48,814 nt of DNA. It comes from Paracoccaceae bacterium. Lineage in GTDB: Bacteria; Pseudomonadota; Alphaproteobacteria; Rhodobacterales; Rhodobacteraceae. The stretch's first letter is position 1, and the number at the start of each line of letters is the position of its first letter. Positions 16,349-24,832 of this stretch are shown here, in pieces. The notes below the pieces were generated by a model. The model did not search any database. It had not been told where the DNA came from and worked only from the letters and a program-made list of their open reading frames with translations. Both the position numbers and the translations under genes were made by a program. The stretch covers positions 1-48,814 of the forward strand of contig JAFIEF010000022.1 in assembly GCA_020832655.1 (NCBI GenBank). The letters are read 5' to 3'.

Positions 16349-17857
16349 TCACTTCAACATCACAGCTTTGACCACAACGCCGTTGACGCGGTGCGCGGCA
16401 TTACCCCTGCCATCTGCGGCCATGTGCTGCATGATCTCAGGCTTGCGTCTGCGCAGTGTGCCAACTTCGCTGAATGTGAAGTGCTCTGTCAGATAATCTT
16501 CAAGCGCCTTATTGGCGTGTTGCAGATACTCGATGCCGCCGGAGTAGGTAATCAGATCGGGCTTCATGCGCCGCAACCAATCCACTGCCTGCGTGGCGAT
16601 ATCCGGGTAGCTGTCGGATAAGCGTTGAAAATGCTGGTCAAGTCCGTGCTCGGCAATGAATGCGTTTAGAACATCATCGGCTCGTTTTTCAGCGTCCGTG
16701 CGTCCAAGTGCGATATACTCAGCAATCAAACTGTTCAGGCTTCTGGCGATGTAGGTTCTCACAACGCGATAATAATAGCCCTGATCGGCCTGATATCGCG
16801 TGCGCTGGTTTAGCGTCCCTGTGCCTGTAATCATCGACATGCGATTGGCGAATTGATCTTCAACGCCGTTTTCAGTCACTAGTGAACCAACGCTTTCAGC
16901 AGAAAGAAACAGCTTCGTAAAAATCTCGACACGCGCTGTAAGCTGATATTTCGGCGCAAGATAGATTTCAGACTGCAACTGTTTCAGTTCAGACTTTACC
17001 GCTTTGAATTCATCAACTGCCAGAATCATGGCGCGCTTGAAGTCTGCTGGGCTTCGTCCGGCGGGTTTACCTTCAAAGACGCCCTCAATCTCTCTGACGC
17101 TCATCTCGACCACAAGCCCATGATCCTTTAGCGCGCCCATGAGAAAGCCTTTTCCCCAGTCTGACTGCGCCAATAACCAGAGGTATGCTTTCTTGCGGTC
17201 AAGTGCGAAACGCGCCGCGATGATATAGCCTAACACTTGGTCGATCTGCGGAAAGTGCGCGCGGTAGTCATCAATGACTGCCTGATCTCTCGGCCCTGTC
17301 ACATCAAGCGGCTGGTGTGTCAGCACAATGCGGACAACATCCTCTTTCAATTCCAGCTTGGCGCGCTTGGCGAACATATCAACTGACCATTCCACCTGAT
17401 CGCGCTGGTTTTCGTATTTCAGATAATCCAGTATCGGGTCGATAACTGAGGCGTGAACAGCTTTTGCAATCTTGTCCTGATCGCGCTGTGATATGTCTTT
17501 CTGCTCGTCGCCTTGGTCTTGTGCTGCGACACGGGCGGCCTTGACCTGTTCAATGATGCATTCAACATCAACGGGCTTGCCAAAGCGGCGACATAGAAAC
17601 TTCCATGCGTCTTGCCCTCCGAATTGCACGAGACATTCATCATGATTGAGAAGGAATATTTTTGACTTCACGCCAGACCAGAATGCGCCCTCAATCATGT
17701 TTTGAATGATCGCGCCATCTATATCGGGATCGTCTTGCAGATCGGGCAAGCTGTCCCTGATCCGCTTCGCAATGGTCTTGACGATACGTTCTGCATCTCG
17801 ACTGATTGGCGGTCTCGTCTCCGGCGTGTATTCTTGCAGATAATCCTCAACATTCAT
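16349..17857 (-). CDS. SF3-like replicative helicase/ATPase of the element
   Basis: A 502-residue protein with a P-loop-like AQSDWGKG segment (about residue 233) and a hydrophobic strand ending in VDEF (about residue 278) as Walker B, spaced as in superfamily 3 / virulence-associated-E-type ATPases of phages and satellites. The N-terminal 200 residues are unassigned. Its start overlaps the primase stop (ATGA) and it ends 11 bp from the iteron array, so it is the likely origin-binding initiator and helicase. Base composition is more AT-rich than host genes. Confidence is good for an ATPase with a replication role and moderate for the exact family. Confidence 0.7.
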   Translation of the reverse strand: MNVEDYLQEYTPETRPPISRDAERIVKTIAKRIRDSLPDLQDDPDIDGAIIQNMIEGAFWSGVKSKIFLLNHDECLVQFGGQDAWKFLCRRFGKPVDVECIIEQVKAARVAAQDQGDEQKDISQRDQDKIAKAVHASVIDPILDYLKYENQRDQVEWSVDMFAKRAKLELKEDVVRIVLTHQPLDVTGPRDQAVIDDYRAHFPQIDQVLGYIIAARFALDRKKAYLWLLAQSDWGKGFLMGALKDHGLVVEMSVREIEGVFEGKPAGRSPADFKRAMILAVDEFKAVKSELKQLQSEIYLAPKYQLTARVEIFTKLFLSAESVGSLVTENGVEDQFANRMSMITGTGTLNQRTRYQADQGYYYRVVRTYIARSLNSLIAEYIALGRTDAEKRADDVLNAFIAEHGLDQHFQRLSDSYPDIATQAVDWLRRMKPDLITYSGGIEYLQHANKALEDYLTEHFTFSEVGTLRRRKPEIMQHMAADGRGNAAHRVNGVVVKAVMLK

Positions 17858-18738
17858 GCCGCAACCTTCCGTTTCTGCAAAATATCATTCCAATCGCGGC
17901 CCTGCGGCGCGGGCAAAATGCTGCACTTCCAGCCCAGACCATGCGCGCGTTGTGCGAGTTCGTGACCAGCAGCGCGGCCTGCGTCATCGCCATCGGTCGC
18001 AATCGTGATCCGGCCCGGTGACGATGGAAGGCGCAAGGCGCGCATCCCGCTGGTGGATAATGCCGCCCAGATCGTCGCAGGCGCGCGTAGCAGGCCGCTG
18101 GCAAGGCTCAAGCCCGTCTCTATGCCCTCGCATATGACGAGCGGCCCTTGCGCCTGTGTGAGCCTAACAGCGCCGCCGCGCGTGCATCCCAGCATCATCT
18201 TGTCCGGGTCGACCTTGGCTTTTCCTCGCCCGTCAGCGTCAAGGAAAGTGCGATGTATCGCAAAGCCCTCGGCCCCTTCCACCAGCGCGACCATTGCAGG
18301 CCATCGCCGCGCGGTCGGCCCATGCCAGCAGTCACCATGAAAGCGAAGGCTGTCAGGCATGGCGCAAGTGATCCCGCGCCCGCGTAGGTAGGTTTCGGCA
18401 AGCGTTCCGGTGATCGGTGAAGCCTCATCCCAAAGCGCGCGCGCCTGTCGTGACCTCTTGTCGATTTCGGCCCGCCGTTCGGTTTCCCTTTGGGCGATGA
18501 TTGCAGGGTCAGGCGGTGCATAGCTGCCGGGTGCAACACCAGCAGCGCGGATGATATCCGTAAAGCTGCATCCGCTCTTTTTGCAGTGCAGCAGCAAGCG
18601 CCCGCCGTTGCCATCTGTAAGGGTCAGCGCGGTCTGATCGCGCCGCCGTTCGGGCTGGCAACAAGGGCAAGCTGCGCTGCCATATGCGCCATGCCATCGA
18701 CCAGCCAGGTCGAGTGTGATCTTCTGTGCATCTGTCAT
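17854..18738 (-). CDS. Toprim-domain primase
   Basis: A 294-residue phage-type primase. The N-terminal zinc finger (Cys24, Cys27, Cys52, Cys57 region) is followed by a helical linker with a WDEA segment and a C-terminal Toprim domain with the glutamate in VICEGIETG and the acidic pair in IATDGDDAG, closing with RDWND. ATG 18738 is selected for its GAGGTGG ribosome-binding site; an in-frame upstream start (18846) overlaps the previous gene. It makes RNA primers for replication of the element. Coupled to the helicase by an ATGA overlap. Confidence 0.8.
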   Translation of the reverse strand: MTDAQKITLDLAGRWHGAYGSAACPCCQPERRRDQTALTLTDGNGGRLLLHCKKSGCSFTDIIRAAGVAPGSYAPPDPAIIAQRETERRAEIDKRSRQARALWDEASPITGTLAETYLRGRGITCAMPDSLRFHGDCWHGPTARRWPAMVALVEGAEGFAIHRTFLDADGRGKAKVDPDKMMLGCTRGGAVRLTQAQGPLVICEGIETGLSLASGLLRAPATIWAALSTSGMRALRLPSSPGRITIATDGDDAGRAAGHELAQRAHGLGWKCSILPAPQGRDWNDILQKRKVAA

Positions 18739-18748
18739 GATGACCACC

Positions 18749-19207
18749 TCAAAACGGGACTTTTTCGTGTTCGTCAGAACATTCTGCGGCGTTCGGCGTT
18801 TGGTAATCAAAACACCCAGCCCGCTCCGCGATAATGAGGAAGTCATGAAGCATATCGCCTGCCGCCTTGGCTTGCGAATATGTCGGAAATGCTTTGCTCA
18901 ATACGTCAACTTGTCCGTCCCATACTGCGCATTCCCACTTCTGCGATGCCTGATCGCGATGCACGCAGACATTCAGCGCATGATTGCCACGCGCGGATTC
19001 TGCCGCATTGGCTTTTTCCAGCTTGTCGAGAAGAATGCGGTGGTGCGTATCGCTCAGGTCGCCATATTCTCGGACAAAACAAAGTGTGTCGAATAGCTGC
19101 GCCCCGTCCATTTGGGCGATTGCAACGTCGATCTTGTCGAGTGCGGATTGCAGGTCATCGACCAGCGCGTCCAAGTTCTGCGCGGTTTCATTTTTATGAT
19201 AAGTCAT
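18749..19207 (-). CDS. Hypothetical protein of the element
   Basis: A 152-residue acidic protein, no family recognised. The N-terminal half is helical (MTYHKNETAQNLDALVDDL and on) with several Asp/Leu heptads; the C-terminal half includes a CVHRD and WECAVWD stretch that may be a small beta sheet. It ends 10 bp before the primase start, in the replication operon. Low GC relative to the host. It may be an accessory replication or single-strand-binding factor, but nothing proves this. Confidence 0.6.
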   Translation of the reverse strand: MTYHKNETAQNLDALVDDLQSALDKIDVAIAQMDGAQLFDTLCFVREYGDLSDTHHRILLDKLEKANAAESARGNHALNVCVHRDQASQKWECAVWDGQVDVLSKAFPTYSQAKAAGDMLHDFLIIAERAGCFDYQTPNAAECSDEHEKVPF

Positions 19208-19313
19208 GCTCTAGCCTTTCGGTTGCCCGATAGGCGCGGCGGTGGTATAATCTCAGGTGAAGCTGCCCGCTTCTGAATACCCCAAGCCCGCGCCGCGTCC
19301 CTCGGTGCGGGTT

Positions 19314-19547
19314 TTACTTTTGGGGAAGGTTTACGATCTCAGCGCCGCCTGCGCGCCTGATCCCCTCGCGCTCCAGTTCGTCAGCTTGGCGTTCCAGCCA
19401 ATGCCCCATGTCACGGATAGCCGCTGCAATCGCTGGCAAAGCCTCGGGACAGGCTTCTAGCCGCTGCAAGAGGAAATGAAGCTGGACGCCTTTATACTCG
19501 CCTGCGCCTTCCATAGTGGCGCGCACAACTTGTTTCTGCCAATCCAT
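19314..19547 (-). CDS. Small helical hypothetical protein of the element
   Basis: A 77-residue helical protein (starting MDWQKQVVRATMEG). ATG 19547 overlaps the alpA-like stop by one base (TGATG); a GTG one codon earlier is an alternative. It lies in the early region next to the AlpA-like regulator and probably shares its transcript. No family recognised. The 106-bp gap that follows (19208-19313) contains an imperfect GC-rich inverted repeat but no gene. Confidence 0.6.
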   Translation of the reverse strand: MDWQKQVVRATMEGAGEYKGVQLHFLLQRLEACPEALPAIAAAIRDMGHWLERQADELEREGIRRAGGAEIVNLPQK

Positions 19548-19756
19548 CACGCCACCTCGACCGAATTGGATTCAACAAAGGCGACCACGTCAGCAGCGCG
19601 GTAACGGACGCCGCGTCCTACCTTGATGTAGGGAATTTTCGCGCCCAGCCATCTGTCGCGTTCTAGCCATTTCGGACTGACGCCTAGATAGTCGGCAGTC
19701 TGGCGTTGATCCCACAAGACAGGGACGGTGACGGTTGTTTGAGTAATGCTTTGCAT
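19547..19756 (-). CDS. AlpA/excisionase-like DNA-binding protein
   Basis: A 69-residue MerR/AlpA-type winged helix-turn-helix protein: WDQRQTADYLGVSPKWLERDR forms the HTH and YIKVGRGVRYRAADV the wing. In P4-like satellites and PICIs, AlpA acts as excisionase and/or activator of early genes. Its ribosome-binding site (GAGGG) is inside an 8-bp perfect inverted repeat at 19763-19785. It is the best candidate binder of the GTAAGCA pairs in the element, though the integrase is the other choice. Confidence 0.8.
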   Translation of the reverse strand: MQSITQTTVTVPVLWDQRQTADYLGVSPKWLERDRWLGAKIPYIKVGRGVRYRAADVVAFVESNSVEVA

Positions 19757-19762
19757 GTTTTG

Positions 19763-19785
19763 CCCTCATGTAGCAGTCATGAGGG
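19763..19785. promoter_or_regulatory. Inverted repeat covering the alpA ribosome-binding site
   Basis: CCCTCATG at 19763-19770 and CATGAGGG at 19778-19785 are perfect complements with a 7-nt spacer, immediately upstream of the alpA-like ATG (19756). On the mRNA (minus strand) the GAGGG that would bind the ribosome is in the 3' arm, so a hairpin would hide it; as DNA it could be a repressor operator. This could be the element's lysogeny switch. Confidence 0.6.
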
Positions 19786-19821
19786 GAATTAAGCATTTGT
19801 TTCTAAATGATAAAACTAAAG

Positions 19822-19857
19822 AGGCTAGGCTTTTCGGAAATACCTAGCCTTTTCCTT
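19822..19857. terminator. Likely bidirectional terminator between int and alpA units
   Basis: AGGCTAGG (19822-19829) and CCTAGCCT (19843-19850) form an 8-bp perfect stem with T-rich sequence after it on the plus strand and a partial T-run on the minus strand. It includes the stop codon of the 177-residue gene, so it probably ends the integrase transcript before the alpA-like operon. Confidence 0.55.
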
Positions 19858-20377
19858 TTCTGCGCGGTGGCGGGATATCGCAATGCGGGCTTTCCACAAG
19901 TTCACTAAGCCAGGTTCGCAGTGTCCGCTCCGTGACGGTCAATTTTTGGGTGAGCCTACGAAGCGTCTGTGCGAAGTTCAGACCCTCACTTTCACATTGA
20001 ATGACTATCTCAAGAAATTTGGGCTTCTGCTTATCCGCAGTTTCTGGCCGCTTAGATGCAGCACCTTTGCGTCTCGCCTTTTCTTTCTTCAAGTTTAGAA
20101 CATCGTCTAGCGTCAAATCTAAAGCTTTGAGAATTGAAAGATCAAACTTGCTGTAGTGTTCGATTTCTCGTTGTCGCCGCCGCCGTCTATGTTCTTGCTC
20201 GTCATACGTCCGCATCAACTCATCTACATCGTATCCATTCTTGCGGAAAATATCACGCATTCCCGCTGCAATAGCTTCGCCGATCTGCTTTGACTTACCC
20301 GGCTCTTTTAGTTTCCAGTGCTCTTCCCAAGCCTCTAATTTTTTCATCTCTAGTTCGTCTTTGTCCAGTTTCTTCAT
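19844..20377 (-). CDS. Basic hypothetical protein coupled to integrase
   Basis: A 177-residue highly charged protein, Lys/Glu-rich at the N-terminus, with an Arg-rich stretch (about 68-74) and a C-terminal region that resembles an HTH (RRLTQKLTVTERTLRTWL, about 143-160). This suggests DNA binding. The start overlaps the integrase stop (ATGA), so it is made together with the recombinase. It could be a recombination directionality factor or a replication/partition protein; I do not recognise a family. Codon use is more AT-rich than in host genes. Confidence 0.6.
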   Translation of the reverse strand: MKKLDKDELEMKKLEAWEEHWKLKEPGKSKQIGEAIAAGMRDIFRKNGYDVDELMRTYDEQEHRRRRRQREIEHYSKFDLSILKALDLTLDDVLNLKKEKARRKGAASKRPETADKQKPKFLEIVIQCESEGLNFAQTLRRLTQKLTVTERTLRTWLSELVESPHCDIPPPRRKGKG

Positions 20378-21654
20378 CCCCGCGCCTCCAGCTTCACCAC
20401 GTTATCTGTCGGCACGATCCGGGCAGGTGACAGAATGAAGTCTGCAACGGCCTGCGCGGCCTGTCTGATATCGTCCGGCTCGATCTGGACATACCCGGCG
20501 GTCACATCCGCCTTCGCCACGACATGGTTTATCAGCGCCTTCAGAACGAAGGCATTGCAGCACCTGCTGGCCGCTGTGGCGTAGCTGCGCCGCAAGTCAT
20601 GGCTTGTGACGCGAAACCCCATCGCCTTTTCAAGACGCGCATATGCGCTGCGGATATCCTCTGCCACATCGCCCTTGGCATTGGCGAAAACATACCGTCT
20701 CTTGCCACTGACCTTGTGCCGCTGGCGTAGCAGTTCGACCACTTGTCGAGATAGATATAGGGTGAAGGGCTGGCGGTTTTTCGGCTCAGGGAAAAACACT
20801 GTCGCGGCGTCCAGATCAACCTGCGACCACTTCAAAGGCTCATATCCTGATTTCGCATCGCCCATCACTTCGGCATGGCGCGCGCCTGTAAGCAGCATGA
20901 ACAGGATAGCGTCACGGTGTTCATTCTCATGCCGCAAGCCCACCAGACCAGCCTGCACGGCCTGCACGAAGTCTGCGAGACGGTCAGCAGGAACATGACC
21001 TTTTGCGGCTTCCACATTGGCCCATGCACTCACTCGGTTCAAACGATCAACCGGGTTATACGAAAGTGCTGGATTGTCCTTCGGGCTGTCAGCAATGGCA
21101 TAGTTCAAACATGCGCGAAGATACCGAAAAGCCAGATCGGCCTGCGCGGGTGAAACCTCGGCAATCTTCTTGTGACGCGCCTTCACCATATCTTCGGTGA
21201 CATCCTTAATGGGCAGTTCCAGCCAATCCTTAAAACGCATCATCTGCAAACGGATATCTCGGACAGTGCGCGGCTTGCGCACCTTGCCTCTGGACGCCCC
21301 CTTTTTCTGCACTGGCGCTGCAATGTAGTTTTCAAACGCTGCGCGCAAGGTCAGGGCTTGAACGGCTTGGCGCTCTTGTTCCTGCACAGGGTCGATCCCG
21401 TCCACGATCTGCGCGACCAGCTTGGCCGCTTCCTTGCGCGCCTTGTCCAGCGTCATGTCGCCCGCGCGACCGATGGTCATGCGCCGCTCTTTCTTACCTA
21501 TGCGGCGTTGCAGGATGTATGACTTGGCCCCGCCACTTGAGACGCGAAGCCCGAAACCGCGCGTTTCCGTATCCCATACGATGATGGTTTTACCTGCCAC
21601 CGGTGCGATATCCGCCACGCTGGTCTTGGTCAGTTTTTTCCGATTGTCGCCCAT
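20374..21654 (-). CDS. int: Tyrosine-type integrase
   Basis: A 426-residue site-specific recombinase of the P4/tRNA-integrating kind. The N-terminal arm-binding domain (about 8-100) is followed by a SAM-like core-binding domain (about 105-215) and a catalytic domain with Arg259 (LLTGARHAEV), His352 and Arg355 (SHDLRRS), His377 and the nucleophile Tyr388 (TAGYVQ). All catalytic residues are present. ATG 21654 is chosen since the 14 upstream residues match nothing. It lies beside attR, as usual for elements in tRNA genes, and targets the tRNA-Tyr 3' end. Confidence 0.92.
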   Translation of the reverse strand: MGDNRKKLTKTSVADIAPVAGKTIIVWDTETRGFGLRVSSGGAKSYILQRRIGKKERRMTIGRAGDMTLDKARKEAAKLVAQIVDGIDPVQEQERQAVQALTLRAAFENYIAAPVQKKGASRGKVRKPRTVRDIRLQMMRFKDWLELPIKDVTEDMVKARHKKIAEVSPAQADLAFRYLRACLNYAIADSPKDNPALSYNPVDRLNRVSAWANVEAAKGHVPADRLADFVQAVQAGLVGLRHENEHRDAILFMLLTGARHAEVMGDAKSGYEPLKWSQVDLDAATVFFPEPKNRQPFTLYLSRQVVELLRQRHKVSGKRRYVFANAKGDVAEDIRSAYARLEKAMGFRVTSHDLRRSYATAASRCCNAFVLKALINHVVAKADVTAGYVQIEPDDIRQAAQAVADFILSPARIVPTDNVVKLEARG

Positions 21655-21667
21655 GATATCCGCCCGT

Positions 21668-21687
21668 TTGTAAGCAATTTGTAAGCA
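21668..21687. repeat. Right-arm GTAAGCA pair, candidate Int/Xis arm sites
   Basis: Two copies of TTGTAAGCA (21668-21676, 21679-21687), 11 bp apart, lie between the int promoter and its ATG. A third, inverted copy is at 21761-21768, 25 bp from attR. Bound Int or AlpA here could also control int transcription. Confidence 0.6.
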
Positions 21688-21720
21688 AATAAGCAAGAAA
21701 AGCCTAGAAGCTACGGCGGA

Positions 21721-21749
21721 TATATAGGCTAAATAGCGTTGTTTTGCAA
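21721..21749 (-). promoter_or_regulatory. Promoter of int
   Basis: On the minus strand TTGCAA (21749-21744) is separated by 17 bp from TATATA (21726-21721), a good match to a housekeeping -35/-10 promoter. It would start transcription upstream of the paired GTAAGCA sites, so the int leader carries the arm sites. Confidence 0.55.
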
Positions 21750-21792
21750 GGGTTTTGAGTGCTTACAAGGGGGTGTGAGAAGCCCATCCCAT

Positions 21793-21850
21793 CGGACTGT
21801 AACTCCGCCGGGGAGACCCACGCCTGGTTCGATTCCAGGGTCGCCCACCA
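21793..21850 (+). repeat. attR: 58-bp copy of tRNA-Tyr 3' half
   Basis: Perfect copy of 12389-12446 running from the anticodon stem to CCA. It lacks the acceptor 5' strand and D arm, so it is not a functional tRNA. It marks the right end of the element; chromosomal sequence resumes at 21851, and nothing recognisable lies between 21851 and 22015. Confidence 0.93.
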
Positions 21851-22015
21851 TCTCCCCCTCAGGATCAAGCGATATCCGCGCATGACAGACGCCTGCCGGG
21901 GTAAGCTGTTCGCTGAAGCATACGCGCCAGCCCACAGGACGCGCATATTCCAGACAGCCCCGGCCCCACGCCGCACTGACGCGGCGGCCGGGCCAGCCAG
22001 CCCAACCCGCGCGGA

Positions 22016-22525
22016 TCAGTAGATATAGCGGATGCGGTCGCCCCAGAAGCGTTCGATCTGGCGCAGACTGCGCGCGACCGTGTCAAGGCGCGCGTAATCG
22101 ACAATGCCCTCGGCCTGCAACTCTTCAGCGTGGCGGGCAAACAGCGCTGCAACCTGTTCGCGGATGATCCCGCCCTTCTTGGTCAGCCGCACCCGGACTG
22201 CGCGCCGGTCCACCGGGCAGCGCTGGTGGTGCATATAGCCCTGATCGACCAGCTTCTTTAGATTGTAGGACACATTCGAACCCTGATAATAGCCGCGCGA
22301 CTTCAACTCGCCCGCGGTCACTTCATTCTCGCCGATATTGAACAGCAACAACGCCTGCACCGGGTTCACATCATTGATGCCAAGGCGCTCGAATTCATCC
22401 TTGATCAGATCCAGCAGCAACCGGTGCAGGCGTTCCAGCAACGCCAGATTGTCCAGATATCTGACAAGATACTCTGACCGGACCGCTGCACCGATGCCTT
22501 GCTGAATACTCACAACACTCTCCAT
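22016..22525 (-). CDS. MarR-family transcriptional regulator
   Basis: A 169-residue winged-helix protein of the MarR family: a long N-terminal dimerisation helix, the HTH in TAGELKSRGYYQGSNVSYNL (about 90-109), the wing with CPVDRRAVRVRLT (about 122-134), then a C-terminal helical dimer segment. Target and ligand are unknown; no adjacent divergent gene points to one. It is the first gene right of attR, reading left, and probably belongs to the chromosome. Confidence 0.82.
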   Translation of the reverse strand: MESVVSIQQGIGAAVRSEYLVRYLDNLALLERLHRLLLDLIKDEFERLGINDVNPVQALLLFNIGENEVTAGELKSRGYYQGSNVSYNLKKLVDQGYMHHQRCPVDRRAVRVRLTKKGGIIREQVAALFARHAEELQAEGIVDYARLDTVARSLRQIERFWGDRIRYIY

Positions 22526-22605
22526 CTCGAAGCCTGGCAGCGACCATGCCAGAAACTCACAAACAGAGCGTTAATCGAAAGCCGACAGGTTGAATAAAGG
22601 CCGAA

Positions 22606-22630
22606 GGGTCTGCGCATTCCCGGCAGACCC
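22606..22630 (-). terminator. Hairpin downstream of rpoD
   Basis: GGGTCTGC (22606-22613) and GCAGACCC (22623-22630) form a perfect 8-bp stem with a 9-nt loop about 40 bp past the rpoD stop on the minus strand, followed by a weak T-containing tail. It likely ends the rpoD transcript. Confidence 0.5.
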
Positions 22631-22670
22631 CGAGGCGGGCAGTCACAAAGGGGCGCACCATCCGCGCGCC

Positions 22671-24668
<1,998 letters not shown>

Positions 24669-24832
24669 GAAAGCTCCCGCTGAAATAGGCGCAAAGGGGT
24701 TGTCCCGAATCGATTCGGCGAATCACCCTGAAACATGCGCAGACTGTGACCCATGTAGGAAAAACAGACACGATTTTCCAGTTCTAGAATGAAGAAAGCG
24801 CTGCCGATACTTGCGCTGTGGCAACGGTCAGG

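Larger units (their letters stand above)
12447..21792 (-). mobile_element. Integrated satellite-like element in tRNA-Tyr (9.4 kb)
   Basis: The interval between the 58-bp repeats (period 9,404 bp) holds a tyrosine integrase, AlpA-like regulator, primase, SF3-like helicase, an iteron array and a terminase operon, all on the minus strand, together with unrecognised small genes. No capsid, portal, protease, tail or lysis gene is visible, so the element cannot build particles alone. The set int, alpA, primase/rep, ori and terminase resembles phage-inducible chromosomal islands. Parts of it (about 15,870-20,300) are clearly more AT-rich than the flanks, as expected for acquired DNA. It could instead be a heavily deleted prophage, but the remaining genes are intact and tightly overlapping, which argues against random decay. 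Confidence 0.85.

Noticed and set aside
21793-21850. Second tRNA-Tyr gene
   Set aside because: Only the 3' half is present; no D arm or 5' acceptor strand, so it is an attachment site.
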